NCBI RefSeq assembly: GCF_014696355.1
Contig: NZ_JACJQA010000039.1
Coordinates: 1 to 64,000, forward strand
Direction: 5' to 3'
DNA length: 64,000 nucleotides
DNA from: Pseudanabaena sp. FACHB-1998
Lineage (GTDB): Bacteria; Cyanobacteriota; Cyanobacteriia; Pseudanabaenales; Pseudanabaenaceae
In this document: one piece after another, positions 47,259 to 56,781 of the stretch
Numbering within the stretch: position 1 is the first letter of the stretch
How the letters are laid out: the number at the start of each line of letters is the position of its first letter
The notes under the pieces: generated by a model
Told to the model about the DNA's origin: nothing
What the model saw: the letters and a program-made list of their open reading frames with translations, nothing else
The model's database searches: none
Position numbers and translations under genes: made by a program

Positions 47259-48854
47259 GTGAAGTCTATGAAATGGAAAGCAGCTATCAAAAATTTGTCA
47301 TGGTTAAATTTGCTATCGATCGCGTCCGTGGGGTATCTCAGTACATTTGCGGGAGGGGCGATCGCGGGAGCTTTGCCCGACAAAATTTTATGGGGTAAGC
47401 CAACCTGCGATGTAAGTACGGCGGAGATTTTACGGAAACATGAATTACGAAAATTAGCCCTAGTCAGTGCCACCGATCCTAAGCTCCAAGCGCAATATCA
47501 GTCTCAATATCAAGGAATTATTCAAAAACATAAATCAGATTTACAAACCTGTCGCGATCGCCTCGCACCTCAAACCCAAGCGACATGGCTGCGCCTCTAT
47601 CCCAATGATGTTAAGGCTGGGGTGCTAGAAGATGTCTTTGATAAGATGGCGAATCGGGGCTATAACCAAGTTTTTATTGAAGTTTTTTATGATGGGCGGA
47701 TATTACTGCCTGTGGCGAATAATCCCACACCTTGGCGATCAGTGATGGAAGAAGCCGTCAAGGCGGGTGAAGTGCCTGCGGACTATGATCTCTGGCAAAA
47801 GGCGATCGCGATCGGGCGCGAACGAGGCATCAAAGTATACGGCTGGTCGTTTGCAATGAATTTTGGCTATGGCTATAGCGAAGTACGCGGACGGACTGCG
47901 GCTCTGGCAATTAATGGCAAAGGTGATAACAGCATTGCCAATACCAATTTTGACCGCAAGCTGGTTGCCAATGGTCGCGCCTTTTATGAAGATGCCTACG
48001 AATCCGATCATCTGTTTGTCGATCCCTACAGCCAGATCGCCAAAAATGACTTGCTAGCAGCAGTCAACGCTCTAATGCAGCGTAATCCCGATGGGATGGT
48101 CTTTGACTATGTGCGTTATCCCACTAATCTCACTGGTGAATTAATTGATAACGTCAAGCAGCTATGGATTTACGGAGCCTCTTCGCGATCGGCTTTGCTT
48201 AATAGCATTGACAACAAAAATGTGAGAGAGATGATGGCGCTCTATCTCAAAAATGGCGACCTCACTGCCGATGATGTCGTTCAGACCGAAAAACAACTCG
48301 CCCAAGCCGCTAAGGTCAAACCCAATAATATTAAAAATCCTGCGGAAACTGCGGCGATCGCGGAAGGCTTACTGTGGAATATCGCCACAAACCATGCCTA
48401 TCAAGGCGTAGTTAATTTTCTCACGGTCGTTACTAATCCCCTCAAGCAAAATAATCTCCCCATCGGCACAGTTTTCTTCCCCAATGGCAATCGTGTGGAA
48501 TCAGGAAAATATGAGGCAAGAATGCAACCTTGGGATCGCTTCCCTAGCCATATGCAACGCCATCCGATGACCTACGCTCTTTGTGCTGATGGCAAATGTG
48601 TTGCCGATCAAGTCAGTGAAGTTGTCCGCCAATCGCCGCCCGAAACTTTAGTTTGTCCAGTGCTTGCTGGCACTTGGGGACAAAGCTTTGATGGACATCC
48701 GAGTTTTGAAATCCAAATGCGAGCGATTCTTGCCCAAGAGCCAAAGATTAATTGCTTCAGTCATTTTGTCTATTCATGGATGGAACCCGAAAGCGATCGC
48801 CTCCGTAAAGCAGGTAAAGCCACAGGTTTAGAAAGTCCTACAGTTCCAAACTAG
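47259..48854 (+). CDS. Family 10-like glycosyl hydrolase (GHL10 type), exported
   Basis: This is a 531-residue protein. The frame opens with GTG at 47259, and an ATG at 47268 (MKWKAAIKNLS) is an equally good start. Residues ~10-38 (LSWLNLLSIASVGYLSTFAGGAIAGALP) form a signal peptide. The core, from VLEDVFDKMANRGYNQVFIEVFYDGRILLPV through GRERGIKVYGWSFAMNFGYGYSEV to PDGMVFDYVRYP, matches the GHL10/DUF187 barrel often annotated as 'family 10 glycosylhydrolase' in cyanobacteria. Substrates are unknown. Four cysteines towards the C-terminus may form disulfides. Confidence 0.85.
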   Translation: MKSMKWKAAIKNLSWLNLLSIASVGYLSTFAGGAIAGALPDKILWGKPTCDVSTAEILRKHELRKLALVSATDPKLQAQYQSQYQGIIQKHKSDLQTCRDRLAPQTQATWLRLYPNDVKAGVLEDVFDKMANRGYNQVFIEVFYDGRILLPVANNPTPWRSVMEEAVKAGEVPADYDLWQKAIAIGRERGIKVYGWSFAMNFGYGYSEVRGRTAALAINGKGDNSIANTNFDRKLVANGRAFYEDAYESDHLFVDPYSQIAKNDLLAAVNALMQRNPDGMVFDYVRYPTNLTGELIDNVKQLWIYGASSRSALLNSIDNKNVREMMALYLKNGDLTADDVVQTEKQLAQAAKVKPNNIKNPAETAAIAEGLLWNIATNHAYQGVVNFLTVVTNPLKQNNLPIGTVFFPNGNRVESGKYEARMQPWDRFPSHMQRHPMTYALCADGKCVADQVSEVVRQSPPETLVCPVLAGTWGQSFDGHPSFEIQMRAILAQEPKINCFSHFVYSWMEPESDRLRKAGKATGLESPTVPN

Positions 48855-48870
48855 TGGTTTACCAACGAAA

Positions 48871-49000
48871 TTATGTAAGTCCCCCCAAACCTGTGGCGCA
48901 GGCGCAGCCTGCGCCACAGGTTTGGGGATTTTGTATTTAATTTCGCCTCGCTACTTAAGTTCGTAGAAATCTGCTTGGCAGGTTTCTACGAACTTACATA
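48871..49000. repeat. Nested palindromic element
   Basis: The outer inverted repeats TTATGTAAG and CTTACATAA enclose two hairpins: 48882-48930, with arms CCCCAAACCTGTGGCGCAGG and its complement, and 48957-48995, with arms AAGTTCGTAGAAA and TTTCTACGAACTT. It lies between two genes of the same direction. Confidence 0.65.
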
Positions 49001-49101
49001 ATTCAATAACTAACTTAACAAGCTCGTCGGTTGTAGGAAGATAAAATCAAGAGGCTAGGACATAGCCGCTTCTGAGGTTCTAGTTAAGTTGCGAGCGCTC
49101 T

Positions 49102-51117
49102 ATGAAGAATTTAGGTCAAAGTAATTTATCAGCCCCCAGTCCATCTCAAGTTGACTGGGGAAATCTGATTGTGACGATTGTCTTGCGGATTAGAGAATCC
49201 TTGGAACTATTAACAATTTTACAAACAACTGCCGATGAGGTTCATCAACTGCTGGGCTGTGAGCGTGTATTGCTGTATCAGTTTGATCCAGACGGCAGGG
49301 GTGAGGTAGTGGTAGAGTCGGTTTCTGAGCCACAGTTTTCCTTGCTTGATCGCGTAGTGCGGGACTTCTGCTTTGAAGAAGCTGAATTAGAACCATTTCG
49401 TCAGGGACAGTTCTCAACAAGGACAGATATTGTCGCTGATCATAGTCTTACACCCTGCCATGCGGAGTTTCTCGCGAAGTATCAAATACGAGCAAATCTG
49501 GTCTGCCCGATATTTTATCAATCTCAGCTTTGGGGCTTTCTGATTGCCCACAATTGCACTGCACCACGTCAGTGGTTGCCTGACGAAATTAATGGATTAC
49601 AGCAGATTGCCGTCCATGTCGGTATTGCGCTCTATCAAGCTTCTTTGCTAGAGCAATTGCAAGTTTCTAAAGCATCCTTAGAAGCACAGGTTGCGTCTCG
49701 CACTTTTGACTTAGCCCAGCTAGCAGCCATTGTGAAATATTCTCAAGATGCGATCATTAGTAAAACTCTTAACGGTACTATTACTAGTTGGAATCAAGCA
49801 GCCGAGAATTTATTGGGATATAGCGCTCAAGATGTAATTGGTCAAAATGTATTAATGCTGATTCCTTTGGAGCGTCAATCTGAAGAATCTCACATTTTAT
49901 GGGCTATCCATCAAGGTGAAAGAATAGAAACTTACGCAACCCAACGCCTACATCAGAATGGCAGTCTCATAGATGTGGACTTGACGGTTTCGCCGATTAG
50001 GGATGAGAACGATAATGTGATTGGTGCATCGAAAATTTTGCGAGATATTCGCGATCGCAAACAAGTGGAACTCGATCTCAAACTTGCTAATCAGCGGCTT
50101 AGCGAGCATATTGCTGAACTAAACCAGCGCCATTGGGAAATGGTGAAGTTGAGTGAAATCATTGATTTTCTCCAAGCTTGTTTTACCGTAGACGAGGCTT
50201 GTAAGGCTCTGAGTCATTTGATAGAACCGCTCTTCCCCGAATGTGTAGGTGGGATTTTTCTCACCTGTGCTTCTCGCGATCACGTTGAGATGATGTCATT
50301 TTGGGGAGAAGCGCTTTATTCGGAAGTTGCTTTTTTGCCTAATAACTGTTGGGCTTTGCGCCGAGGTCGGGTGCATTTTGTAGATCACAGGTCAGGGCTA
50401 TATTGCAATCATATTTTGTTAGGTGAGGCGATCGATCTTACTCTTTGTATCCCCATGATTGCTCAGGGTGAAACCCTTGGTTTATTTCATCTCAGCACCA
50501 ATTATGCAAACGCTTTAACTGAATCGAAACAACAACTGGCGAAAACATTAGCAGAACAGGTGGGATTAGCGATCGCCAATCTCCGCTTACAAGAAACCCT
50601 GCAACAGCAAAGTATCCGCGATCCCCTCACAGGTTTATTTAACCGCCGCTATCTCCAAGAAACTTTTAACCAAGAACTATCCCGCGCCCAACGTCAGCAG
50701 CATCAAATTGGGGTAATCATGCTGGACATTGACCATTTCAAGAAGTTCAACGATACCTATGGACATGAGGCAGGTGACTACGTACTACAAACCGTGGGAA
50801 CCTTGCTCAAAAAATATGTGCGTGGTTCTGATATTGCCTGTCGCTACGGCGGCGAAGAACTAATCCTCGTTTTGCCAGATTCATCTTTGGAAATCGCTAG
50901 TAAACGTGCCGAAGAGATTCGAGAGGCGATCGCCAAAATCTCTCTAACCCATAATGCTCAACATCTAGGCAATCTGACGGCTTCTCTTGGTGTGGCAAGT
51001 TTCCCTCAACATGGCGCAACGGGTAGCGCCGTCATGCAATCCGCCGATGCTGCTCTCTATCGCGCCAAAGCCGCAGGGCGCAATCAAGTTTTGACAGCAC
51101 CACTGCCGAAAATTTAA
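49102..51117 (+). CDS. Cyanobacteriochrome-type GAF-PAS-GAF-GGDEF diguanylate cyclase
   Basis: This is a 671-residue protein. The first GAF domain (~35-185) contains both cysteines of DXCF cyanobacteriochromes: D88-F-C90-F and the canonical C119-H120, 29 residues apart. It also has LYQFDPDGRGEVVVESV. A PAS domain (~205-325), a second GAF (~345-505, without the bilin cysteines) and a GGDEF domain (~510-665) follow. The GGDEF active site is GGEEL (583-587) and an RxxD inhibitory site (RGSD) lies five residues upstream, so cyclase activity and product inhibition are expected. I infer a violet/blue-green light sensor controlling c-di-GMP. Bilin attachment is predicted, not shown. Confidence 0.88.
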   Translation: MKNLGQSNLSAPSPSQVDWGNLIVTIVLRIRESLELLTILQTTADEVHQLLGCERVLLYQFDPDGRGEVVVESVSEPQFSLLDRVVRDFCFEEAELEPFRQGQFSTRTDIVADHSLTPCHAEFLAKYQIRANLVCPIFYQSQLWGFLIAHNCTAPRQWLPDEINGLQQIAVHVGIALYQASLLEQLQVSKASLEAQVASRTFDLAQLAAIVKYSQDAIISKTLNGTITSWNQAAENLLGYSAQDVIGQNVLMLIPLERQSEESHILWAIHQGERIETYATQRLHQNGSLIDVDLTVSPIRDENDNVIGASKILRDIRDRKQVELDLKLANQRLSEHIAELNQRHWEMVKLSEIIDFLQACFTVDEACKALSHLIEPLFPECVGGIFLTCASRDHVEMMSFWGEALYSEVAFLPNNCWALRRGRVHFVDHRSGLYCNHILLGEAIDLTLCIPMIAQGETLGLFHLSTNYANALTESKQQLAKTLAEQVGLAIANLRLQETLQQQSIRDPLTGLFNRRYLQETFNQELSRAQRQQHQIGVIMLDIDHFKKFNDTYGHEAGDYVLQTVGTLLKKYVRGSDIACRYGGEELILVLPDSSLEIASKRAEEIREAIAKISLTHNAQHLGNLTASLGVASFPQHGATGSAVMQSADAALYRAKAAGRNQVLTAPLPKI

Positions 51118-51118
51118 C

Positions 51119-52261
51119 CTACTTAATTTCTGACAGAGCTTTACGGGTTTGGGCTAAGCCATCAATATTTCCTTGTTGATTAAATAAACGCTCCGCATTT
51201 TCCAGAATCTTGCGTGCCTCGGTAGTGCGCTGCTGCGTGATCAGTAGTTTTCCTAGAGCAAGATGTATAGACGCTTCCTCAGGGTTAGTTTCAATAATTT
51301 GTCGATAGGCAACGATCGCCCCAGATAAAGAACCTTGCTGAATATAAATATCAGCGATCGCCTGTTGAATTTTGACAAAATTATCAGGGGCAATATTCCG
51401 CGCCGAAGCAGCCCGACGCAGAGCCGTGATCGCGTCGTTATACTTTCCTTCGCTTTGAAATACCTTGGCAATGGCGAGATTAGCTTGGGAATGGCGAGGA
51501 TTGATTTCTAGCGCTCTTTTGTATTTGGCGATCGCCTCTTCGTATTGATTTTGCTCCGCAAATAGCCCACCGATCGCCACCAAAATATCCGCATCAAAGG
51601 GTGAAATCCGATCAGCTTGACTATAAGTCTCAAAGGCTCCCTTGCGATCGCCCGTTAATTTCAGAACATAGCCTAAGTTGAGGTAGCTCTTAGCATTTCT
51701 AGGCGCAATCGCGATCGCTTGGCGATAGATTTTGGCAGCTTCCGTATAGTTTTTTTGTTCCGTTAGTAAAAAGCCCACACTGTTATAGGCATCAATATTT
51801 TGGCGATCCAAGGCGATCGCCCGACGGTAGGCATTAAGTGCATTGCCCGAGTCTTTAATCCTCACATAGACAAAACCCAAAGCATTAAAAGCTTTGGCAT
51901 TAGTCGCATCTAATTTCGTAGCTCGCTCTAAGACACTAATGGCTGCCGAATAATTATTTTGCTGGGTCAGCAAAAAGCCTAGACTAGTAAGAATTTTGGA
52001 ATTTTTTGGTTCTAATTGGGAGGCTTGTTGATAGGCTGCGATCGCCCCAGCGATATCATTTTTTTGCCAGAGTTGTCGTCCTTGTCTGATCCAGTCGGTT
52101 GCATCTTTTTTAGATTGAGCATAGGCGCTATCTGATACTTGCACCAATACAGGAACTGTCATCCCCCCAGCGATTGCGATCGCCAAGGCGATTTTGGCAC
52201 AACTAGAAGCAATCCCAGAAGTAAAATTTTGAGTGAGGAAAATTGAACGAAACAATCGCAT
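51119..52261 (-). CDS. TPR-repeat periplasmic protein
   Basis: I start at the ATG at 52261 (MRLFRSIFLTQ). The longer frame begins inside a palindrome and is rejected. This gives 380 residues: a signal peptide ending ...SDSAYAQSKK (A-x-A-type site), then about nine TPR units of 34 residues (for example DIAGAIAAYQQASQLEPKNSKILTSLGFLLTQQNNYSAAISVLERATKLDATN). TPR arrays mediate protein contacts, and the partner is unknown. It is transcribed with, and downstream of, the pentapeptide gene, with a strong hairpin between them. Confidence 0.9.
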   Translation of the reverse strand: MRLFRSIFLTQNFTSGIASSCAKIALAIAIAGGMTVPVLVQVSDSAYAQSKKDATDWIRQGRQLWQKNDIAGAIAAYQQASQLEPKNSKILTSLGFLLTQQNNYSAAISVLERATKLDATNAKAFNALGFVYVRIKDSGNALNAYRRAIALDRQNIDAYNSVGFLLTEQKNYTEAAKIYRQAIAIAPRNAKSYLNLGYVLKLTGDRKGAFETYSQADRISPFDADILVAIGGLFAEQNQYEEAIAKYKRALEINPRHSQANLAIAKVFQSEGKYNDAITALRRAASARNIAPDNFVKIQQAIADIYIQQGSLSGAIVAYRQIIETNPEEASIHLALGKLLITQQRTTEARKILENAERLFNQQGNIDGLAQTRKALSEIK

Positions 52262-52291
52262 AAGCTTTTTTAATTTACATACCAATTTATT

Positions 52292-52336
52292 AAATTTGAA
52301 AGTATCGTGGGCAAAGCCCACGATACTTTCAAATTT
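52292..52336. terminator. Hairpin after the pentapeptide gene
   Basis: The stem AAATTTGAAAGTATCGTGGG and its complement surround CAAAG. It overlaps the pentapeptide stop codon and precedes the TPR gene. It may terminate or attenuate readthrough. Confidence 0.6.
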
Positions 52337-53051
52337 ATTCTGGTGAATTTATTGAGTTTAACTCTTCCATATTAACAAGCTCAACGGAGTTAGGGGCATT
52401 ACGCGCATCGGTAAAGTCCGTCCCCTCAATACTTTTCAACGTTGATAAATAAGTCCCCGTAAGGTCTGCGCCCACCAGCTTCGCATTAGCCAGATTTGCC
52501 CAATTCAGTTTGGCATTAGTTAAATTAGCGCGAGTGAGATTTGCGCCCGATAAGTTTGCCCCAGTAAGATTTGCCCTCGTCAGATCCGCTTCGGTGAGAT
52601 TTGCGCCGCGCAAATCGGCTCCATTGAGACAAGCACCCGTCAAAAAGGCATTGGCTAAATTAGCCCGACATAACCTTGCCGCAGTTAAGTTAGCGCCCGT
52701 TAAAAATGCATTACTAAAATTGGCTTCAACCAAAATAGAATCACTAAGATCCGCCTCAATTAAGAAAGCTTCGGAGAGATTAGCGCCAATCAGCGAAGCC
52801 TGTTCCAAAATTGTGCCATTCAGATTTGCTTGAATCAAAATTGAACCACTCAAGTTAGCCCGCACTAAATTAGCCAGATTTAGCTCAACATCTTCTAAAT
52901 TGGCAACATCCAGCGTCACCTCTTCGAGATCGGATTCAATAAAGTTGGCTCCAGCTAAGTTAGCTCCAGTCAAAATCAATCCTATGAGCGATCGCTTACT
53001 AAAGTCGCGATCGCCCAAAGCGTAACTTTCGAGAAGTTCTTTTGCGTTCAT
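52335..53051 (-). CDS. Pentapeptide repeat protein
   Basis: This is a 238-residue protein. From ~residue 27 it consists almost entirely of A(D/N)LXX repeats (GANLAGANF, SEAFLIEADLSDSILVEANFSN, ANLTEADLTRANLTGANLSGANLTRANLTNAKLNWANL), which fold as a right-handed quadrilateral beta-helix. The first ~25 residues (ELLESYALGDRDFSKRSLIGLILTG) match the short cap common in cyanobacterial members. No signal peptide is visible, so it is probably cytoplasmic. The molecular role is unknown. The hemB stop codon lies 10 bp upstream on the same strand. Confidence 0.95.
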   Translation of the reverse strand: MNAKELLESYALGDRDFSKRSLIGLILTGANLAGANFIESDLEEVTLDVANLEDVELNLANLVRANLSGSILIQANLNGTILEQASLIGANLSEAFLIEADLSDSILVEANFSNAFLTGANLTAARLCRANLANAFLTGACLNGADLRGANLTEADLTRANLTGANLSGANLTRANLTNAKLNWANLANAKLVGADLTGTYLSTLKSIEGTDFTDARNAPNSVELVNMEELNSINSPE

Positions 53052-53061
53052 TTTTTAAGGA

Positions 53062-54096
<1,035 letters not shown>

Positions 54097-54226
54097 TTAA
54101 TAGATTTGCCGTAAAAGCACTTTGTTAAAACAGAATCAAAACAGACCTTTTCAGTTATGGATTATACCAGAGAGACTACCGCCAAAATGCTCACCAATGA
54201 TCGCTCTACCTGAGGCTAGGCATTGC

Positions 54227-54261
54227 AAAAGCAAGCTTGTACTTGTTACAAGCTTGCTTTT
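54227..54261. repeat. Perfect palindrome in the hemB/Ycf39-like divergent region
   Basis: The arms AAAAGCAAGCTTGTA and TACAAGCTTGCTTTT surround CTTGT. It is located between divergent genes, so it is not an obvious terminator. The rest of 54055-54347 shows no gene. Confidence 0.6.
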
Positions 54262-54347
54262 ACCTACGGGGAGAAGACAACTCTCTGCGCCTTGCTTACT
54301 TGAAAAGCGCTATAGAATCTAAATAATCTATAAATAATTAATTACCT

Positions 54348-54992
54348 ATGAAAGTATTTGTCGCAGGAGCCACAGGGCAAACAGGACAGCATATTGTGGC
54401 GGAATTAATCAAACGTAATATTTCCGTCAGGGCTTTAGTCCGAAATTTAGACCAAGCTAGGCAGATCTTGCCACCCGAGGCGGAATTAGTTCAAGGCAAT
54501 GTCCTATTTGCCGACCCGTTAAACGCGGCGATCGCTGATTGTGACATGGTGATCTGCGCTACGGGTGCAAAGCCAAGTCTTAATGCTCTCGAACCCTATC
54601 TAGTCGATTATTTAGGCACAAAGAATTTAGTTAATACTGCTAAGGCAAAAAATATTCAACATTTCGCGATCGTTTCTTCCCTTTGCGTATCTAAATTTTT
54701 TCACCCCTTAAATCTTTTTTGGTTAGTGCTGTTTTGGAAAAAACAAGCGGAGCAGTATTTACAAGCCAGTGGCTTGACCTATACGATTGTGCGCCCCAGG
54801 GGATTGCTGAATTATGAAAAGCAAGGCGGATTGGTTATAGCTGGGGCAGATCAGCTATTTGAAGGCAGTATTCCCCGTACTAAAGTTGCCCAAGTGACAG
54901 TGGAGGCTTTGTTTCAGGAGTCCGCCCACAATAAGATCGTAGAGATTGTGACTAGTGCGGATGCAAGCGATCGCCCGATCGCCTTCCCATAA
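54348..54992 (+). CDS. NAD(P)-binding atypical short-chain dehydrogenase (Ycf39-like)
   Basis: This is a 214-residue protein. The N-terminal MKVFVAGATGQTGQHIVAELIKRNISVRALVRN is a GxxGxxG dinucleotide-binding motif of the atypical SDR type. The middle has CDMVICATGAKPS and a FAIVSSLCVSKFFHPLNLFWLVLFWKKQAEQYLQASGLTYTIVRPRGLLN segment typical of NAD(P)H-binding/NmrA-like proteins. Relatives assist photosystem II assembly (Ycf39) or quinone chemistry, and the specific role is open. It is convergent with the LCP gene across a terminator. Confidence 0.9.
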   Translation: MKVFVAGATGQTGQHIVAELIKRNISVRALVRNLDQARQILPPEAELVQGNVLFADPLNAAIADCDMVICATGAKPSLNALEPYLVDYLGTKNLVNTAKAKNIQHFAIVSSLCVSKFFHPLNLFWLVLFWKKQAEQYLQASGLTYTIVRPRGLLNYEKQGGLVIAGADQLFEGSIPRTKVAQVTVEALFQESAHNKIVEIVTSADASDRPIAFP

Positions 54993-55025
54993 ATAAGGGC
55001 TGCGCTTCGCGCAGCCCTTATTTTA
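54990..55025. terminator. Bidirectional terminator between Ycf39-like and LCP genes
   Basis: The stem AAATAAGGGCTGCGC / GCGCAGCCCTTATTT surrounds a TTC loop, between convergent genes. Confidence 0.8.
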
Positions 55026-55026
55026 A

Positions 55027-56523
55027 TTAGCGTTGATTAGTGGGGGTGGGTTTCACAGGCTTAAGCGGAATATTATTCGCTTGGAGCCAGTCCTTACCAA
55101 CCCGCACCGTTACATCAGACTCTAAATCCCCCGTAGACTCAACTAAAACCTCACCAATCCCCAAGGCTTCACGCACTTTTTCCGCAGTTTCGCGATCGCC
55201 ATTTTGAGCAATGATCTGGGTCTTCGGTAGAGACTTAGTCCAGCGATCGCTAGCAGGAAAAACTTGTGAATATCCAGCCTTAGACAAAGTAGTAGTAGCT
55301 TTTTTGGTTCCTTCAGGCTGAGACAGACTATCTTGAATCGCCACTCTCAAAGATTGGGGACTACTATCGGTAGAGCTAGCATCTGCCTTTTTAAGCACGC
55401 CAAAGCTTTGGGACATAATCTTGGCAAGCAGGCGATTATCCAAAATCCAGTAACTCAGGTTGTCAAATTCCCCAGGATTGCTAAATCGCCCAGGAGCCAT
55501 GTGCATCTGAATATTTTTGCGATCGATTTTAGACGTATAACCAGCAAGGGCTAAAACCTCTTCAACGGAGAGATTCGTATCAATATTGTCCTTAACAATG
55601 GCAAGGATTTCGGAAAACTTGGTAATACTTTCAGGCTTTAGCTTTTGATCGATGAAGGCGCGAAAAAATGCTTGTTGGCGTTGTACGCGACCAATATCGC
55701 CTAAATCATCATGACGGTAACGCATATATTGAATAGCCTTGCTACCGTTTAGCTTTTGCTGCCCCGCATTGAGATTAATGTATAGATGTTGGCTATCGTC
55801 TTGATATTTCATCTTTTTGGGGACATATACATCTACCCCACCAAGGGCATCGACGAGCTTGCCAAACCCATTGACGTTAAAGCGAATGTAGCGATCAATC
55901 GGAATATCGCCTACTAATTGGCTTACGGTCTGAGCCGATAGCGAGGCTCCACCTGCGTAGTTAGCAAAATTAATTTTGGTTGTGCCTACGCCTTGAATAT
56001 TGACGCGACTATCACGCGGAATTGAAAGAACTGAAACTTTTTGGGATGCGGGATCAAAGCGGATCAGTAGCATGGCATCGCTCATGCCGTTGAAATTGTT
56101 GTCAACTTCAGCTAAATATTTGCCTTTAGGTCTGGTTTGAGCATCAGGGAGATCGGAGGTGAGGATAATTGTCCCTAAAACTAGGATATTGACAGGACGT
56201 GACAGAGTAGGCACACCTGCGATCGCCGCCGTCATACTGTCGGAGTTGCGATTAAAGACAGCCGCTTCATCAGCCGAAAGTTGACGCTGCTGAAAAGGTC
56301 TACTGCTTAGTACAAAAGCTAAGCCTGCTCCTAATCCCCCCGATAACAGCGCGACAAACAGAACGAAAAAGATCGTCCATTTAGGGCTGATAACGTTTTT
56401 TTTCTTAGATGGATTATTAGCCAACCGCGATTTTTGACCTAGATTAATGGGATTTGTTGCCACAGGTAGAAAATGCTCCTCACGACTGAATATTTGCTTC
56501 AGCGATCGCCCAGCCCTGAGCAA
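55027..56523 (-). CDS. LytR-CpsA-Psr (LCP) family protein
   Basis: This is a 498-residue protein. A cytoplasmic N-terminus and one membrane helix (WTIFFVLFVALLSGGLGAGLAFVL) precede the LCP domain. That domain contains DAMLLIRFDPASQKVSVLSIPRDSRVNIQGVGTTKINFANYAGG, YIRFNVNGFGKLVDALGGVDVYVPKKM, NGSKAIQYMRYRHDDLGDIGRVQRQQAFFRAF. The Arg and Asp residues that bind pyrophosphate-linked lipid are present. LCP enzymes attach polysaccharides to peptidoglycan or similar acceptors. A C-terminal LytR_C-like domain follows (~400-485). The end is Pro/Thr-rich. Confidence 0.95.
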   Translation of the reverse strand: MLRAGRSLKQIFSREEHFLPVATNPINLGQKSRLANNPSKKKNVISPKWTIFFVLFVALLSGGLGAGLAFVLSSRPFQQRQLSADEAAVFNRNSDSMTAAIAGVPTLSRPVNILVLGTIILTSDLPDAQTRPKGKYLAEVDNNFNGMSDAMLLIRFDPASQKVSVLSIPRDSRVNIQGVGTTKINFANYAGGASLSAQTVSQLVGDIPIDRYIRFNVNGFGKLVDALGGVDVYVPKKMKYQDDSQHLYINLNAGQQKLNGSKAIQYMRYRHDDLGDIGRVQRQQAFFRAFIDQKLKPESITKFSEILAIVKDNIDTNLSVEEVLALAGYTSKIDRKNIQMHMAPGRFSNPGEFDNLSYWILDNRLLAKIMSQSFGVLKKADASSTDSSPQSLRVAIQDSLSQPEGTKKATTTLSKAGYSQVFPASDRWTKSLPKTQIIAQNGDRETAEKVREALGIGEVLVESTGDLESDVTVRVGKDWLQANNIPLKPVKPTPTNQR

Positions 56524-56781
56524 GGATGGGACTCAACACACTTTAGTTTTTTACTCGGGTTTTGCCCTGCTGGGAGAGATGGGAGTCCCTCTCAAGAAAT
56601 TTCTCAAGATTTTTGCACAGGGTTCTTGAGTTTTTTAGACTAATTTGCATCTAACTTTAGCACTGTATTGTAACTTATCGTTACAATTGCCGAACCAATA
56701 TGTAGTACAAAATCTGAAAAAATCAATTTCTTGGCACGGATAATACTACATATTTACCGATTTGGATAAATATCCCGCACC

